Source: a bacterium (GTDB lineage: Bacteria; Cyanobacteriota; Vampirovibrionia; Obscuribacterales; Obscuribacteraceae). Taken from it: DNA of 64,000 nucleotides. The notes under the pieces are model-generated. The model saw only the letters and a program-made list of their open reading frames with translations. It searched no databases and had not been told where the DNA came from. This document shows positions 55,055 through 62,442 of this stretch, piece by piece. Positions within the stretch are counted from its first letter, which is position 1. Each line of letters begins with the position of its first letter. The stretch lies in the NCBI GenBank assembly GCA_018062085.1, contig JAGOSY010000016.1:62001-126000 (forward strand). The letters are read 5' to 3'. Made by a program: the position numbers and the translations under genes.

Positions 55055-55974
55055 TTATTTTGCTTCCTTATACTCGTACTTGATTTTCTCTTAATCGGCT
55101 GGCATTGACGACAAAAATGGCTAGAGCGCCCGTTCAGTTTAATGCGTTCAATGGCACGGGAACAATGGCGACAGGGCTCACCTTCACGACCATAAACCCA
55201 AGCCAAATTTTGGTAGTTGCCGTTGACGCCTCTACTATCGGTGTAATCTCGCAAAGTTGAACCACCTGATTCAATAGCACGACTAAGCACTAGCTGAACA
55301 TTCTCAACTAACCTAATCAGCTGTTCAGGTGTTACTTTGCTAGCCGCTATGGTTGGATGGATACCGGAGAGAAACAACGACTCGTCAGCATAAATATTGC
55401 CCACACCAGCAAGAATACGCTGATCAAGCAAAGCCGTTTTGACGGCCTGAACTTTGCCTTTGAAAGCTCTAGCTAAATGAGCACTAGTCAATGACTCAAG
55501 GGGCTCAACTCCTAGAAACGCTAAGCTAGGAATGACATCTTCGAAGGTCTTACCCTTAGCTTTAAACCAAAGTCGCCCAAAAACGCGCATGTCCTCAAAG
55601 TGAAGCTCACGACCACTGGCCAGCATAATACGCACCCGCAAAAATTGCGGTCCTCTCTGGGGTGTGGCAGCCTTCGTTTTTTTAATCGCTTTAGTAGACT
55701 TAGTATTAGATTGAATGCCCTCGCGTAGTAAAAGTCGCCCCGACATACGCAGGTGACAAGCCAAGCCAGCGCCGCGATCAAGCTCAATCAAAAGATACTT
55801 CCCCCGCCTTAATACTTTGCCAAATTTATGACCAGGCAGTGAAGCAATAAAGCTCTCAACGTCAGGATAGGCAATAGAGGCATCACGCAGTACTTCTACC
55901 GCCACTATTGCATCACCAACCAAAGCCAATTCCAATCCGCGTCTTACTATCTCTACTTCAGGCAATTCAGGCAT
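55051..55974 (-). CDS. mutM: Formamidopyrimidine-DNA glycosylase
   Basis: A 307-aa Fpg/MutM excising oxidised purines such as 8-oxoguanine. The N-terminus PELPEVEIVRRGLE supplies the catalytic Pro2 and Glu3; the beta-lysine is in RRGKYLL. H2TH region: LLDQRILAGVGNIYADE. The C-terminal zinc finger is CRHCSRAIERIKLNGRS then HFCRQC. A lysine-rich insert (STKAIKKTKAATPQRG) of about 20 residues lies between the strands of the N-domain, longer than usual. First gene of a pair with the beta-lactamase-like gene. Confidence 0.96.
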   Translation of the reverse strand: MPELPEVEIVRRGLELALVGDAIVAVEVLRDASIAYPDVESFIASLPGHKFGKVLRRGKYLLIELDRGAGLACHLRMSGRLLLREGIQSNTKSTKAIKKTKAATPQRGPQFLRVRIMLASGRELHFEDMRVFGRLWFKAKGKTFEDVIPSLAFLGVEPLESLTSAHLARAFKGKVQAVKTALLDQRILAGVGNIYADESLFLSGIHPTIAASKVTPEQLIRLVENVQLVLSRAIESGGSTLRDYTDSRGVNGNYQNLAWVYGREGEPCRHCSRAIERIKLNGRSSHFCRQCQPIKRKSSTSIRKQNK

Positions 55975-56015
55975 TTAGGATCTCTAGCACTTAACAACTC
56001 TAGCAAGTAATATTT

Positions 56016-57092
56016 TCAGCCTGGAGCGAAGAAAAAGGCAGCACCCAAAATGGCATATACAGCCAGCAGCTGCACTCCTTCAAGCCAATTGCATTCACCA
56101 TCGGTGGCCACGAACGACAGAATGATCACCGAAACCACAATAGCCAATATTTCTATCTCAGAGAAGCAAAGATCCATCGGCCTGCCGATAACGTGACCAG
56201 TAAATACAATCACGGGAGCGACAAATAGAGCGATTTGAGCCCCTGATCCCAAGGCAATATTGATGGCAAGATCCATTTTGTTCTTGGCCGCCATAAGAAT
56301 CGCAGTGCTATGCTCAGCGGCGTTACCAACAATGGCCACTAAAATTACACCAATAAATATGTGACTCAAACCGAGAGTGACAGCAGCTTCTTCGACGGCG
56401 TGAACGAGATATTCACTAAGAATAGCAACGCCTACTGTCGACATTAGAAGGATAATAATGGCGGTGCGCACACTCCAGCCACCAACGCCGAGGTCTTCAC
56501 CTTTGTCATCGTCAGAGGCCTGATAAAGCTGTTTGTGAGTCTTGAGGGCAAAAACCAAACTCAATATATAAGTTACAAATTGCACTCCAGCAATCCACAG
56601 CGCTAAATTATAGTCACCATGGCCAATATGATGCTTATTGGCTAACTGACAGACAGCAGGAACGGTCAAGCTAATGGCAGCTAAAGCTAGTAAAGTTGCC
56701 GAAGTCGAAGCGGCTGTGCGATTAAAATACTGGGTGCGATATTTGATACCGCCAGCCAATATGGCACCACCCAATACAAGCAAGACGTTTCCTATAATTG
56801 AGCCTGTAATCGAGGCTTCGACTACATCTATCAAACCAGCTCGAAGAGCCGATATAGCAATAATCAATTCGCAAGCATTGCCAAAAGTAGCATTGAGCAG
56901 CGCACCCGCACCAGAGCCAACTTTATCAGCCAAAACCTCGGTGGCCTTTCCCATAATGCCAGCAAGTGGAACAATACCAAGACAGGCTGCGAAGAAAATG
57001 ATATGAGCTGGCCAGTGCAAATAAGCACCGATAATCGGCAAAGGAACAAAAATCAGAAAGATGTTGAGAATGTTCTCAAGGGAGAATTTCAT
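56016..57092 (-). CDS. cax: Calcium/proton (cation) antiporter, CaxA family
   Basis: A 358-aa exchanger with about eleven helices. The two inverted c-repeats are recognisable: LNATFGNACELIIAISALRA and GNAAEHSTAILMAAKNKMDL, both with the transport glutamate, followed by NIALGSGAQIALFVAPVIVF. An acidic loop (YQASDDDKGEDLG) separates the halves. Expected to export Ca2+ against H+. The start ATG 57092 has only a weak ribosome-binding site. Confidence 0.94.
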   Translation of the reverse strand: MKFSLENILNIFLIFVPLPIIGAYLHWPAHIIFFAACLGIVPLAGIMGKATEVLADKVGSGAGALLNATFGNACELIIAISALRAGLIDVVEASITGSIIGNVLLVLGGAILAGGIKYRTQYFNRTAASTSATLLALAAISLTVPAVCQLANKHHIGHGDYNLALWIAGVQFVTYILSLVFALKTHKQLYQASDDDKGEDLGVGGWSVRTAIIILLMSTVGVAILSEYLVHAVEEAAVTLGLSHIFIGVILVAIVGNAAEHSTAILMAAKNKMDLAINIALGSGAQIALFVAPVIVFTGHVIGRPMDLCFSEIEILAIVVSVIILSFVATDGECNWLEGVQLLAVYAILGAAFFFAPG

Positions 57093-57285
57093 CGATTAAT
57101 TTACCGGCACCATATTTAATACCAAAACGCAGAGCAGAAGTGATTATTTTGGATTCTCGTCTGTAATCTCTTCAGTGTTATCTTCGAACTTGACTCAGTC
57201 TTACCCCAAATTGCTCTAACTTCACCTAGCTTGACTTCAACACCTAATACTTTTTCAGAAGGCGATAGCGCTTTTCTCAGCACCC

Positions 57286-57321
57286 GACTTAATACACGAC
57301 CTAATACACGACCTAATACAC
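57286..57321. repeat. Three 12-base tandem repeats upstream of cax and gdhA
   Basis: GACTTAATACAC, GACCTAATACAC, GACCTAATACAC run head to tail at 57286-57321, with a partial copy (CACCTAATAC) near 57241. Period close to one helical turn, in the cax-gdhA divergent intergenic region, so a regulator binding array is possible. Confidence 0.7.
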
Positions 57322-57405
57322 TATAGGAATGATGGTCTCGTTTAAAGACAAGTGTCCAAATAATTTTGCCGGCCACCGGTACTGAGAAAAAATTAAGTGG
57401 CTCTG

Positions 57406-57472
57406 CCCCCCCCAAATTGACCATATCGTTTCGATATCGGAGTTAACATATTGCAACGACAGGAGACTGTCG
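57406..57472 (+). other. gdhA 5' region: C8 tract, inverted repeat and GAGA hairpin
   Basis: An eight-C homopolymer lies near 57406-57413. ATATCG (57423-57428) and CGATAT (57432-57437) form an inverted repeat with a three-base gap. CGACAG (57457-57462) and CTGTCG (57467-57472) enclose a GAGA tetraloop, a stable small hairpin. The intergenic region between cax and gdhA is 512 bases and otherwise empty. No known riboswitch class was recognised. Confidence 0.5.
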
Positions 57473-57604
57473 ACTGGAATTGCCTTGACCTTCGCGGGAA
57501 ATGCTGTAATGCCCCCCGGTAAAGCCAAGCCATCCGGTGAACTGATGTCCGCAGAACAAAAGTCCAAAGTACTTAAGTAGGGTTCAACACTTTAGGGGGT
57601 AGCT

Positions 57605-58891
57605 GTGATGGTAGCGGTCAAGTCGGCCAAAGTGCCGACAATGGAATGCGAAACCGAACACTTTTTGATGGCCCAAAGACAACTCGACGAAATCGCCGAA
57701 GAAATGGGTTTAGATAGAGAGCTACACGAGCGCTTGCGCTACCCCAAACGGGCGCTGATTGTAACTGTGCCTGTGCGCATGGATGACGGCACAGTCAAAT
57801 CATTCACTGGCTACCGCGTCCACCACGATGTCACCCTCGGACCAGCCAAAGGCGGCATTCGCTTCCATCCAGAAGTAAACCTGGGCGAAGTATCATGCCT
57901 GGCCATGCTCATGACCTGGAAATGCGCCCTGATGGGGCTGCCCTACGGTGGGGCTAAAGGCGGTATACGCTGCGAACCATGGAAGCTTTCAATTGGCGAA
58001 AACGAGCGACTAACCAGGCGCTACACCTCCGAAATCATCACCTTAATTGGTCCAGACAAAGACATTCCGGCTCCTGACATGTACACAAACGAGCAGACAA
58101 TGGCCTGGATAATGGATACCTACAGCATCAACGTCGGCCACACAGTGCCTTCTGTGGTCACAGGCAAGCCAGTTTCTATCGGCGGCTCTTTCGGCCGTAC
58201 CGAAGCCACTGGTCGCGGTGTGGCTTATTGCGCCAGACGGGCAGTGAGCCACTATGGCATCAAAGGCGATTCGCCCACTGTAGTTGTTCAAGGCTTCGGC
58301 AACGTTGGCTCTATTGCGGCGAAACTGCTACACCAAGCTGGCTACAAAATCGTGGGTGTTTCAGACGTCCATGGCGGCATTTACAACCCTAAAGGTATCG
58401 ATATTCCAAGATTGTTTGCCTATCTTTCTGAAATGGGCAAAGTAGAAGGCTTCACTGGCTCAACTCCAGTAAGCAACAAAGACCTACTCGAACTTCCTTG
58501 CGATTTGCTTATACCGGCTGCTCTTGGTGGCCAAATCACTGAAGAAAACGCCAAAAAACTCAATTGCAAAATTGTAATTGAAGGCGCCAACGGCCCAACC
58601 ACACCAGAAGCAGATTTGATGCTTCATGAGCGCGGCATTATTGTCATTCCTGACATTCTTGCCAACGCCGGCGGCGTCACGGTCAGCTACTTTGAATGGG
58701 TACAAGGCATGATGCACTTGTTCTGGAGCGAAGATGAAGTCAATCAACGCTTAGAACAAATCATGGGCCGTGCTTGCGATCAAGTTTTGGAGCTAGCAAC
58801 AAAGAGTAAATTGAGCGTAAGAATGGCCGCATTGCGTATCGGAGTTTCGCGAATTGCCGAAGCCAAGCGCTTGCGCGGGCTTTATCCATAA
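57605..58891 (+). CDS. gdhA: Glutamate dehydrogenase (Glu/Leu/Phe/Val family)
   Basis: A 428-aa hexameric-type GDH interconverting glutamate and 2-oxoglutarate plus ammonium. Family segments are VRMDDGTVKSFTGYRVHH, GPAKGGIRFHP, GLPYGGAKGGIRCEP (substrate lysines), PAPDMYTNEQTMAWIMDTYS and the Rossmann VVQGFGNVGSIAAKLL. NAD versus NADP cannot be fixed by eye. GTG 57605 and ATG 57608 are adjacent; AGGGGG upstream serves either. It has its own terminator. With amt and the Fd-type GOGAT it covers ammonium assimilation or glutamate catabolism. Confidence 0.96.
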   Translation: MMVAVKSAKVPTMECETEHFLMAQRQLDEIAEEMGLDRELHERLRYPKRALIVTVPVRMDDGTVKSFTGYRVHHDVTLGPAKGGIRFHPEVNLGEVSCLAMLMTWKCALMGLPYGGAKGGIRCEPWKLSIGENERLTRRYTSEIITLIGPDKDIPAPDMYTNEQTMAWIMDTYSINVGHTVPSVVTGKPVSIGGSFGRTEATGRGVAYCARRAVSHYGIKGDSPTVVVQGFGNVGSIAAKLLHQAGYKIVGVSDVHGGIYNPKGIDIPRLFAYLSEMGKVEGFTGSTPVSNKDLLELPCDLLIPAALGGQITEENAKKLNCKIVIEGANGPTTPEADLMLHERGIIVIPDILANAGGVTVSYFEWVQGMMHLFWSEDEVNQRLEQIMGRACDQVLELATKSKLSVRMAALRIGVSRIAEAKRLRGLYP

Positions 58892-58915
58892 CACAAAGGC
58901 CCTAGCGACTGATAA

Positions 58916-58952
58916 AGGCACTGGTCATAATAAGGCCAGTGCCTCTTTTTTT
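58916..58952 (+). terminator. Intrinsic terminator of gdhA
   Basis: AGGCACTGG (58916-58924) and CCAGTGCCT (58936-58944) form a perfect 9-base stem with an 11-base loop, followed by CTTTTTTT. Confidence 0.92.
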
Positions 58953-59012
58953 CTTGTTTTCTGATTTGCCAAGTCTAGAATGTGGCACAGATAAAATAAG
59001 AGGCCTATCGAT

Positions 59013-60680
59013 TTGGCCGTTTATAAGTCTATTGGTAATCACATGTTCTCATCGCGTTCTCAAGCCGGGAAACAAAATACACCAGCACCGCGAAATTTTC
59101 GCCTGCCGAAACAATCGGTGGTACCTAACTACACCGATATTCAGTTCTTGGCCCAAGAAGCTAATAAACAGGCGGGCAGACAAGTTGAGTTACCATTTTC
59201 GGTCACGGAAGGCTCCCAAGAATTTGTTGTCACTGTAAAAGTTGACCATGCCATCTCAATGGATCCAATCTGGACTTTGACGGCCGTCACTTCCAAGGGC
59301 CACCAGCAAATCTTCCAGCATCCAGAGCCTGACCTCAGCATGGTCACCAATTTAGTGATGAGCGGCTGCGGTTGTGATCTGTTCGCAGACAACATATCCA
59401 CAGAACAGATGATGGGCCGCGATACAATCTCGAACCTCAACCCCATCGGCACTCAGTCGCAAGAAGTGGCACCAGTAGCAAGCCACCAAAGCCATCAAAG
59501 CCACTCGCAAGAAAACGAGGTTGTCTTCGATGCACCGAAACCAGGAGTTAAAGCCACTCTTGAAGGCGACCTGACCAAGATGCAAGCGCCGAACCTTTTA
59601 CAATCGTTAGCCTTGGCAAAAATGACCGGCAGACTAGATGTAAAAGATAAACAAGAATCTTGCCGAGTCTATTTTAACGATGGCACAGCCGTTCACGCCG
59701 AGATGAAAGAGGCTGTAGGCGACACCGTATTAATTGAATTAGTTACCTGGACCGCAGGTGAGTTCCGATTTTGGCCAGACGAAAAAAGTACGCAGACAAC
59801 TGTCAAAAGAAGACTGGACGCCATGCTTATGGAAGGTGTGTCACTGCTAGACCAAAGCCAGTATCTTGATTCAGCAGGTCTCAAGCTTGAATCGTGCCTG
59901 GTTAAACGCAATGCCATTATTTCAGAACAAGAGTTTGCAGCACGGCTACAAAAAGGCGCACCAATAGCCCTGCAGCCGCAAATTGATTTTTATGAGCTGA
60001 TTGATAATCACAGTCAATTTTTCGATATTCTAGCCAAACGCCCCATGCGCAAACCAGAGTATGTGCCAATACTCTTCAACCTGATCAGCTGTGGCCTGGT
60101 GCAAGTAACCGATCAGCAGGCTCGTTCAGCCGGTCGCGGCCTAGGTATTGATGAAGGCACCCTGCAAAGTGTCAATAAGTCGCTGATTCGCCAAGAAACC
60201 GATATTCTCACTTATCCTGCTTTTCTCTATTTCTTGCAGCAAGAGTATTTACGCTACGAATATTTCAACTTCCCTTTCTCGCTTGTTGTCTTCAGTCTCG
60301 GCCACAGAAAAGGTGGAGCCACAGGGCCAGTTGAAGCATTGCAAACCCTCGCTGTAAAAAGAGCGATGCAGAGAATCAGCCTAGTGAAGCGACCAATTGA
60401 TATGCTTGGCCACTATGAAACGTTTGACTTCGGCTTAATTCTGCCAAACTCAAACGCCAAGGCAGCAGGCGCTTTAGCTCACCGCATTGTCGACGTCTTG
60501 AGAGAAGCCCCGCTCACAGCTGATATGGATCCTAAAGGTATGGTGTTCGCCTTTGGCGTAGCAGGAGTACCAGAAGACAGCCAAGAACTAGACAAGCTGC
60601 TCAGTGCGGCCAAAGGTGCTCGCGACATGTCGAAAACAACACAACGCATTGTTCTGGCCCGGGACGTCACAGGCAGCTAG
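59013..60680 (+). CDS. DUF4388 (PatA-like) protein with degenerate GGDEF domain
   Basis: A 555-aa protein (TTG 59013 after AGAGG; ATG 59043 would give 545 aa). Residues about 180-275 are a DUF4388 domain: LEGDLTKMQAPNLLQSLALA, KMTGRLDVKD, VYFNDGTAVHAEM, GEFRFWPDE. This domain is common in cyanobacterial PatA-type and delta-proteobacterial regulators. Residues about 390-550 look like a GGDEF fold (DILTYPAFLYFLQQEYLRYE, FPFSLVVFSLGH) in which GGDEF is replaced by GHYETFDFGLILP, so diguanylate cyclase activity is unlikely; it may bind nucleotide or protein. The N-terminal 160 residues are unassigned. Cytosolic. Confidence 0.85.
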   Translation: MAVYKSIGNHMFSSRSQAGKQNTPAPRNFRLPKQSVVPNYTDIQFLAQEANKQAGRQVELPFSVTEGSQEFVVTVKVDHAISMDPIWTLTAVTSKGHQQIFQHPEPDLSMVTNLVMSGCGCDLFADNISTEQMMGRDTISNLNPIGTQSQEVAPVASHQSHQSHSQENEVVFDAPKPGVKATLEGDLTKMQAPNLLQSLALAKMTGRLDVKDKQESCRVYFNDGTAVHAEMKEAVGDTVLIELVTWTAGEFRFWPDEKSTQTTVKRRLDAMLMEGVSLLDQSQYLDSAGLKLESCLVKRNAIISEQEFAARLQKGAPIALQPQIDFYELIDNHSQFFDILAKRPMRKPEYVPILFNLISCGLVQVTDQQARSAGRGLGIDEGTLQSVNKSLIRQETDILTYPAFLYFLQQEYLRYEYFNFPFSLVVFSLGHRKGGATGPVEALQTLAVKRAMQRISLVKRPIDMLGHYETFDFGLILPNSNAKAAGALAHRIVDVLREAPLTADMDPKGMVFAFGVAGVPEDSQELDKLLSAAKGARDMSKTTQRIVLARDVTGS

Positions 60681-60834
60681 CTTCAACAGTTTTAAATTAC
60701 AGTTCTAGATTAGATCTGAGACGAATCGCTTGACATCGAGTTAGACTGAGCTAATATAGAGTTCTCGCTCGTCTTTAGCGGGTCTTTCTTTTTTTATATA
60801 GCAACTTATCTAGTAACTTCTGGCAGGTGACTGA

Positions 60835-61800
60835 ATGCGGCACTTCGGTGATTCCGCACAACCTAATACCAATGGCGTGGCCGCCGCAGACGCACAGCTC
60901 ACAGCAGTGCCGAAGAGCGAGGCCGGCGGTAATCTTGCTCGATTTATACACGATCAATTTAGCCCAGCCAATCGCTACGACTTGAATGTGCCATCACCTT
61001 ATGAAGGCGCTAGTGCTAGCAATGCCTGGGGCAACGGCTGGGGCGCAGGCGAAAGAGCCCGCCAGCAGAGCCAAGAAGCAAAAACTCGTGTAGATTCAGC
61101 AGGTCTAGTAGATGCAGCAACACTACCGGCCCTGACATTTGAGCCCACTCAGCGTCAAAATCTACGTCAAAGTGAACGCCCCACTCAGTACAAAAATGAG
61201 CGACCACAGCAGCTTCCCGAACAATGGGACGCATCTGAAAAGCCAAAATTTGCAGAACCAAAAGCTCTCGGCAATCTTTTCAGCCCCGCGCCCGACAAAA
61301 ATTCGTTTCTGACTGGTGCAAGCGAAAGAAGCAAAGAAGCATTTGCCGCTTCAGTCATGGAAGATTTCCGCAGCCCATTCAAAAGTATGCACAAGCTGTC
61401 AGCGCCTAGCGACGAGACCAAGGCTGAAAAAATAGCAGCTCGTGATGTCGCTTTCGAAGCAGCCAATTGCTATCAAACTATTCAGATCAATCCTCAAGAG
61501 GGTTCTACAAAAACAATTACAACACTGAGTGATTTGTCCTCATCAAGAATTCACATCAAATCACAAGACGGCTCATCAACAACTTACACAGACCGGCTTG
61601 GAAGGCCAATTAGCGAGAGTCGCTTTGATGTCAGTGGCACACTAGTCTCCGAGACCACCTCGCTATTCGATACCAATGCCGCCATCCCAACAAAAAAAAT
61701 AATTAGAACAGCCAACGAAACAACCGAAATTAGCTTAGACAGCAGAGGTATGGTGATCGCCAAAACCACCTTGCCGTATTCTGATTTGAACAATGGCTGA
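60835..61800 (+). CDS. Hypothetical protein preceding the macrodomain gene
   Basis: A 321-aa polar protein without signal peptide or transmembrane segment; AGGTGA precedes the ATG. Residues 1-200 are low-complexity, Gln/Ser/Ala/Asn-rich (GNGWGAGERARQQSQEAKTR). The C-terminal 100 residues form short beta strands with a YD/RHS-like look (YTDRLGRPISESRFDVSGTL, DSRGMVIAKTTLPY), a weak resemblance only. Its stop overlaps the macrodomain gene start by eight bases, so the two are cotranslated and could act together. Function unknown. Confidence 0.7.
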   Translation: MRHFGDSAQPNTNGVAAADAQLTAVPKSEAGGNLARFIHDQFSPANRYDLNVPSPYEGASASNAWGNGWGAGERARQQSQEAKTRVDSAGLVDAATLPALTFEPTQRQNLRQSERPTQYKNERPQQLPEQWDASEKPKFAEPKALGNLFSPAPDKNSFLTGASERSKEAFAASVMEDFRSPFKSMHKLSAPSDETKAEKIAARDVAFEAANCYQTIQINPQEGSTKTITTLSDLSSSRIHIKSQDGSSTTYTDRLGRPISESRFDVSGTLVSETTSLFDTNAAIPTKKIIRTANETTEISLDSRGMVIAKTTLPYSDLNNG

Positions 61801-62353
61801 GGATTACAGCAAAGCAATTAACAACATCGATGTTTCTCTGCATCGAGGAGACATTACCAGAGAAACTGTAGAAGCTATTGTTAATGCAGCCAACTCTTCG
61901 CTTATGGGAGGAGGTGGCGTTGATGGGGCGATTCATCGCGCAGCTGGGCCAACAGTTTTAGAAGAATGCAAGCAAATCAAAGCAATACAAGGCCCATGCA
62001 CCCCAGGCAATGCTGTCATTACCGGCGGTGGCAGACTAGCAGCACAATATATCATTCATACAGTTGGACCAATCTGGCGAGGAGGTACGACTAATGAAAA
62101 TCAAATTCTCAGCAATGCGTACCAAAACTCGTTGCAGTTGGCCATCGACAATCAACTTGCCTCGATCGCCTTTCCCTCAATCAGCACTGGTGCTTACGGC
62201 TATCCGTTAACAGAAGCAGCCAAGGTAGCAATTTCTACCATAAAAGACTTTATAGAGAAGCTGGACAAAGACACTGAATTGAAACAAGTACGTTTCGTCT
62301 TATTTGATGATGTTACATACGATGCTTACAAAGAAGCGCTTACAAATACCTAA
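61793..62353 (+). CDS. Macrodomain ADP-ribose hydrolase (MacroD/YmdB type)
   Basis: A 186-aa macrodomain. Key motifs are HRGDITRETVEAIVNAANSS, LMGGGGVDGAIHRAAG (catalytic-loop signature of MacroD hydrolases), NAVITGGGRLAAQYIIHTVG and FPSISTGAYGYP. Characterised relatives remove O-acetyl-ADP-ribose acetyl groups and mono-ADP-ribose from proteins. The start overlaps the upstream unknown gene. Downstream there is a palindrome flanked by repeats before the convergent gene. It might reverse ADP-ribosylation by endogenous toxins (speculative). Confidence 0.93.
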   Translation: MAEDYSKAINNIDVSLHRGDITRETVEAIVNAANSSLMGGGGVDGAIHRAAGPTVLEECKQIKAIQGPCTPGNAVITGGGRLAAQYIIHTVGPIWRGGTTNENQILSNAYQNSLQLAIDNQLASIAFPSISTGAYGYPLTEAAKVAISTIKDFIEKLDKDTELKQVRFVLFDDVTYDAYKEALTNT

Positions 62354-62359
62354 GATTTA

Positions 62360-62399
62360 GAGCTAGCGAGGTCTAGACCTAACGACATTTGGAGCTAGC
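62360..62399. repeat. Palindrome flanked by direct repeats between convergent genes
   Basis: AGGTCTAGACCT (62369-62380) is a perfect 12-base palindrome, flanked by GAGCTAGC at 62360-62367 and 62392-62399. No T-run follows, so a terminator is unproven. Confidence 0.5.
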
Positions 62400-62442
62400 T
62401 AACTAGAATCATAACCAACCGCTCAAGCTAAGGTTACCGAAG

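Noticed and set aside
57116..57424. Minus-strand frame with VLGRVLGRVLSR repeat
   Set aside because: The peptide repeat just reflects the 12-base DNA tandem repeat; no ribosome-binding site.
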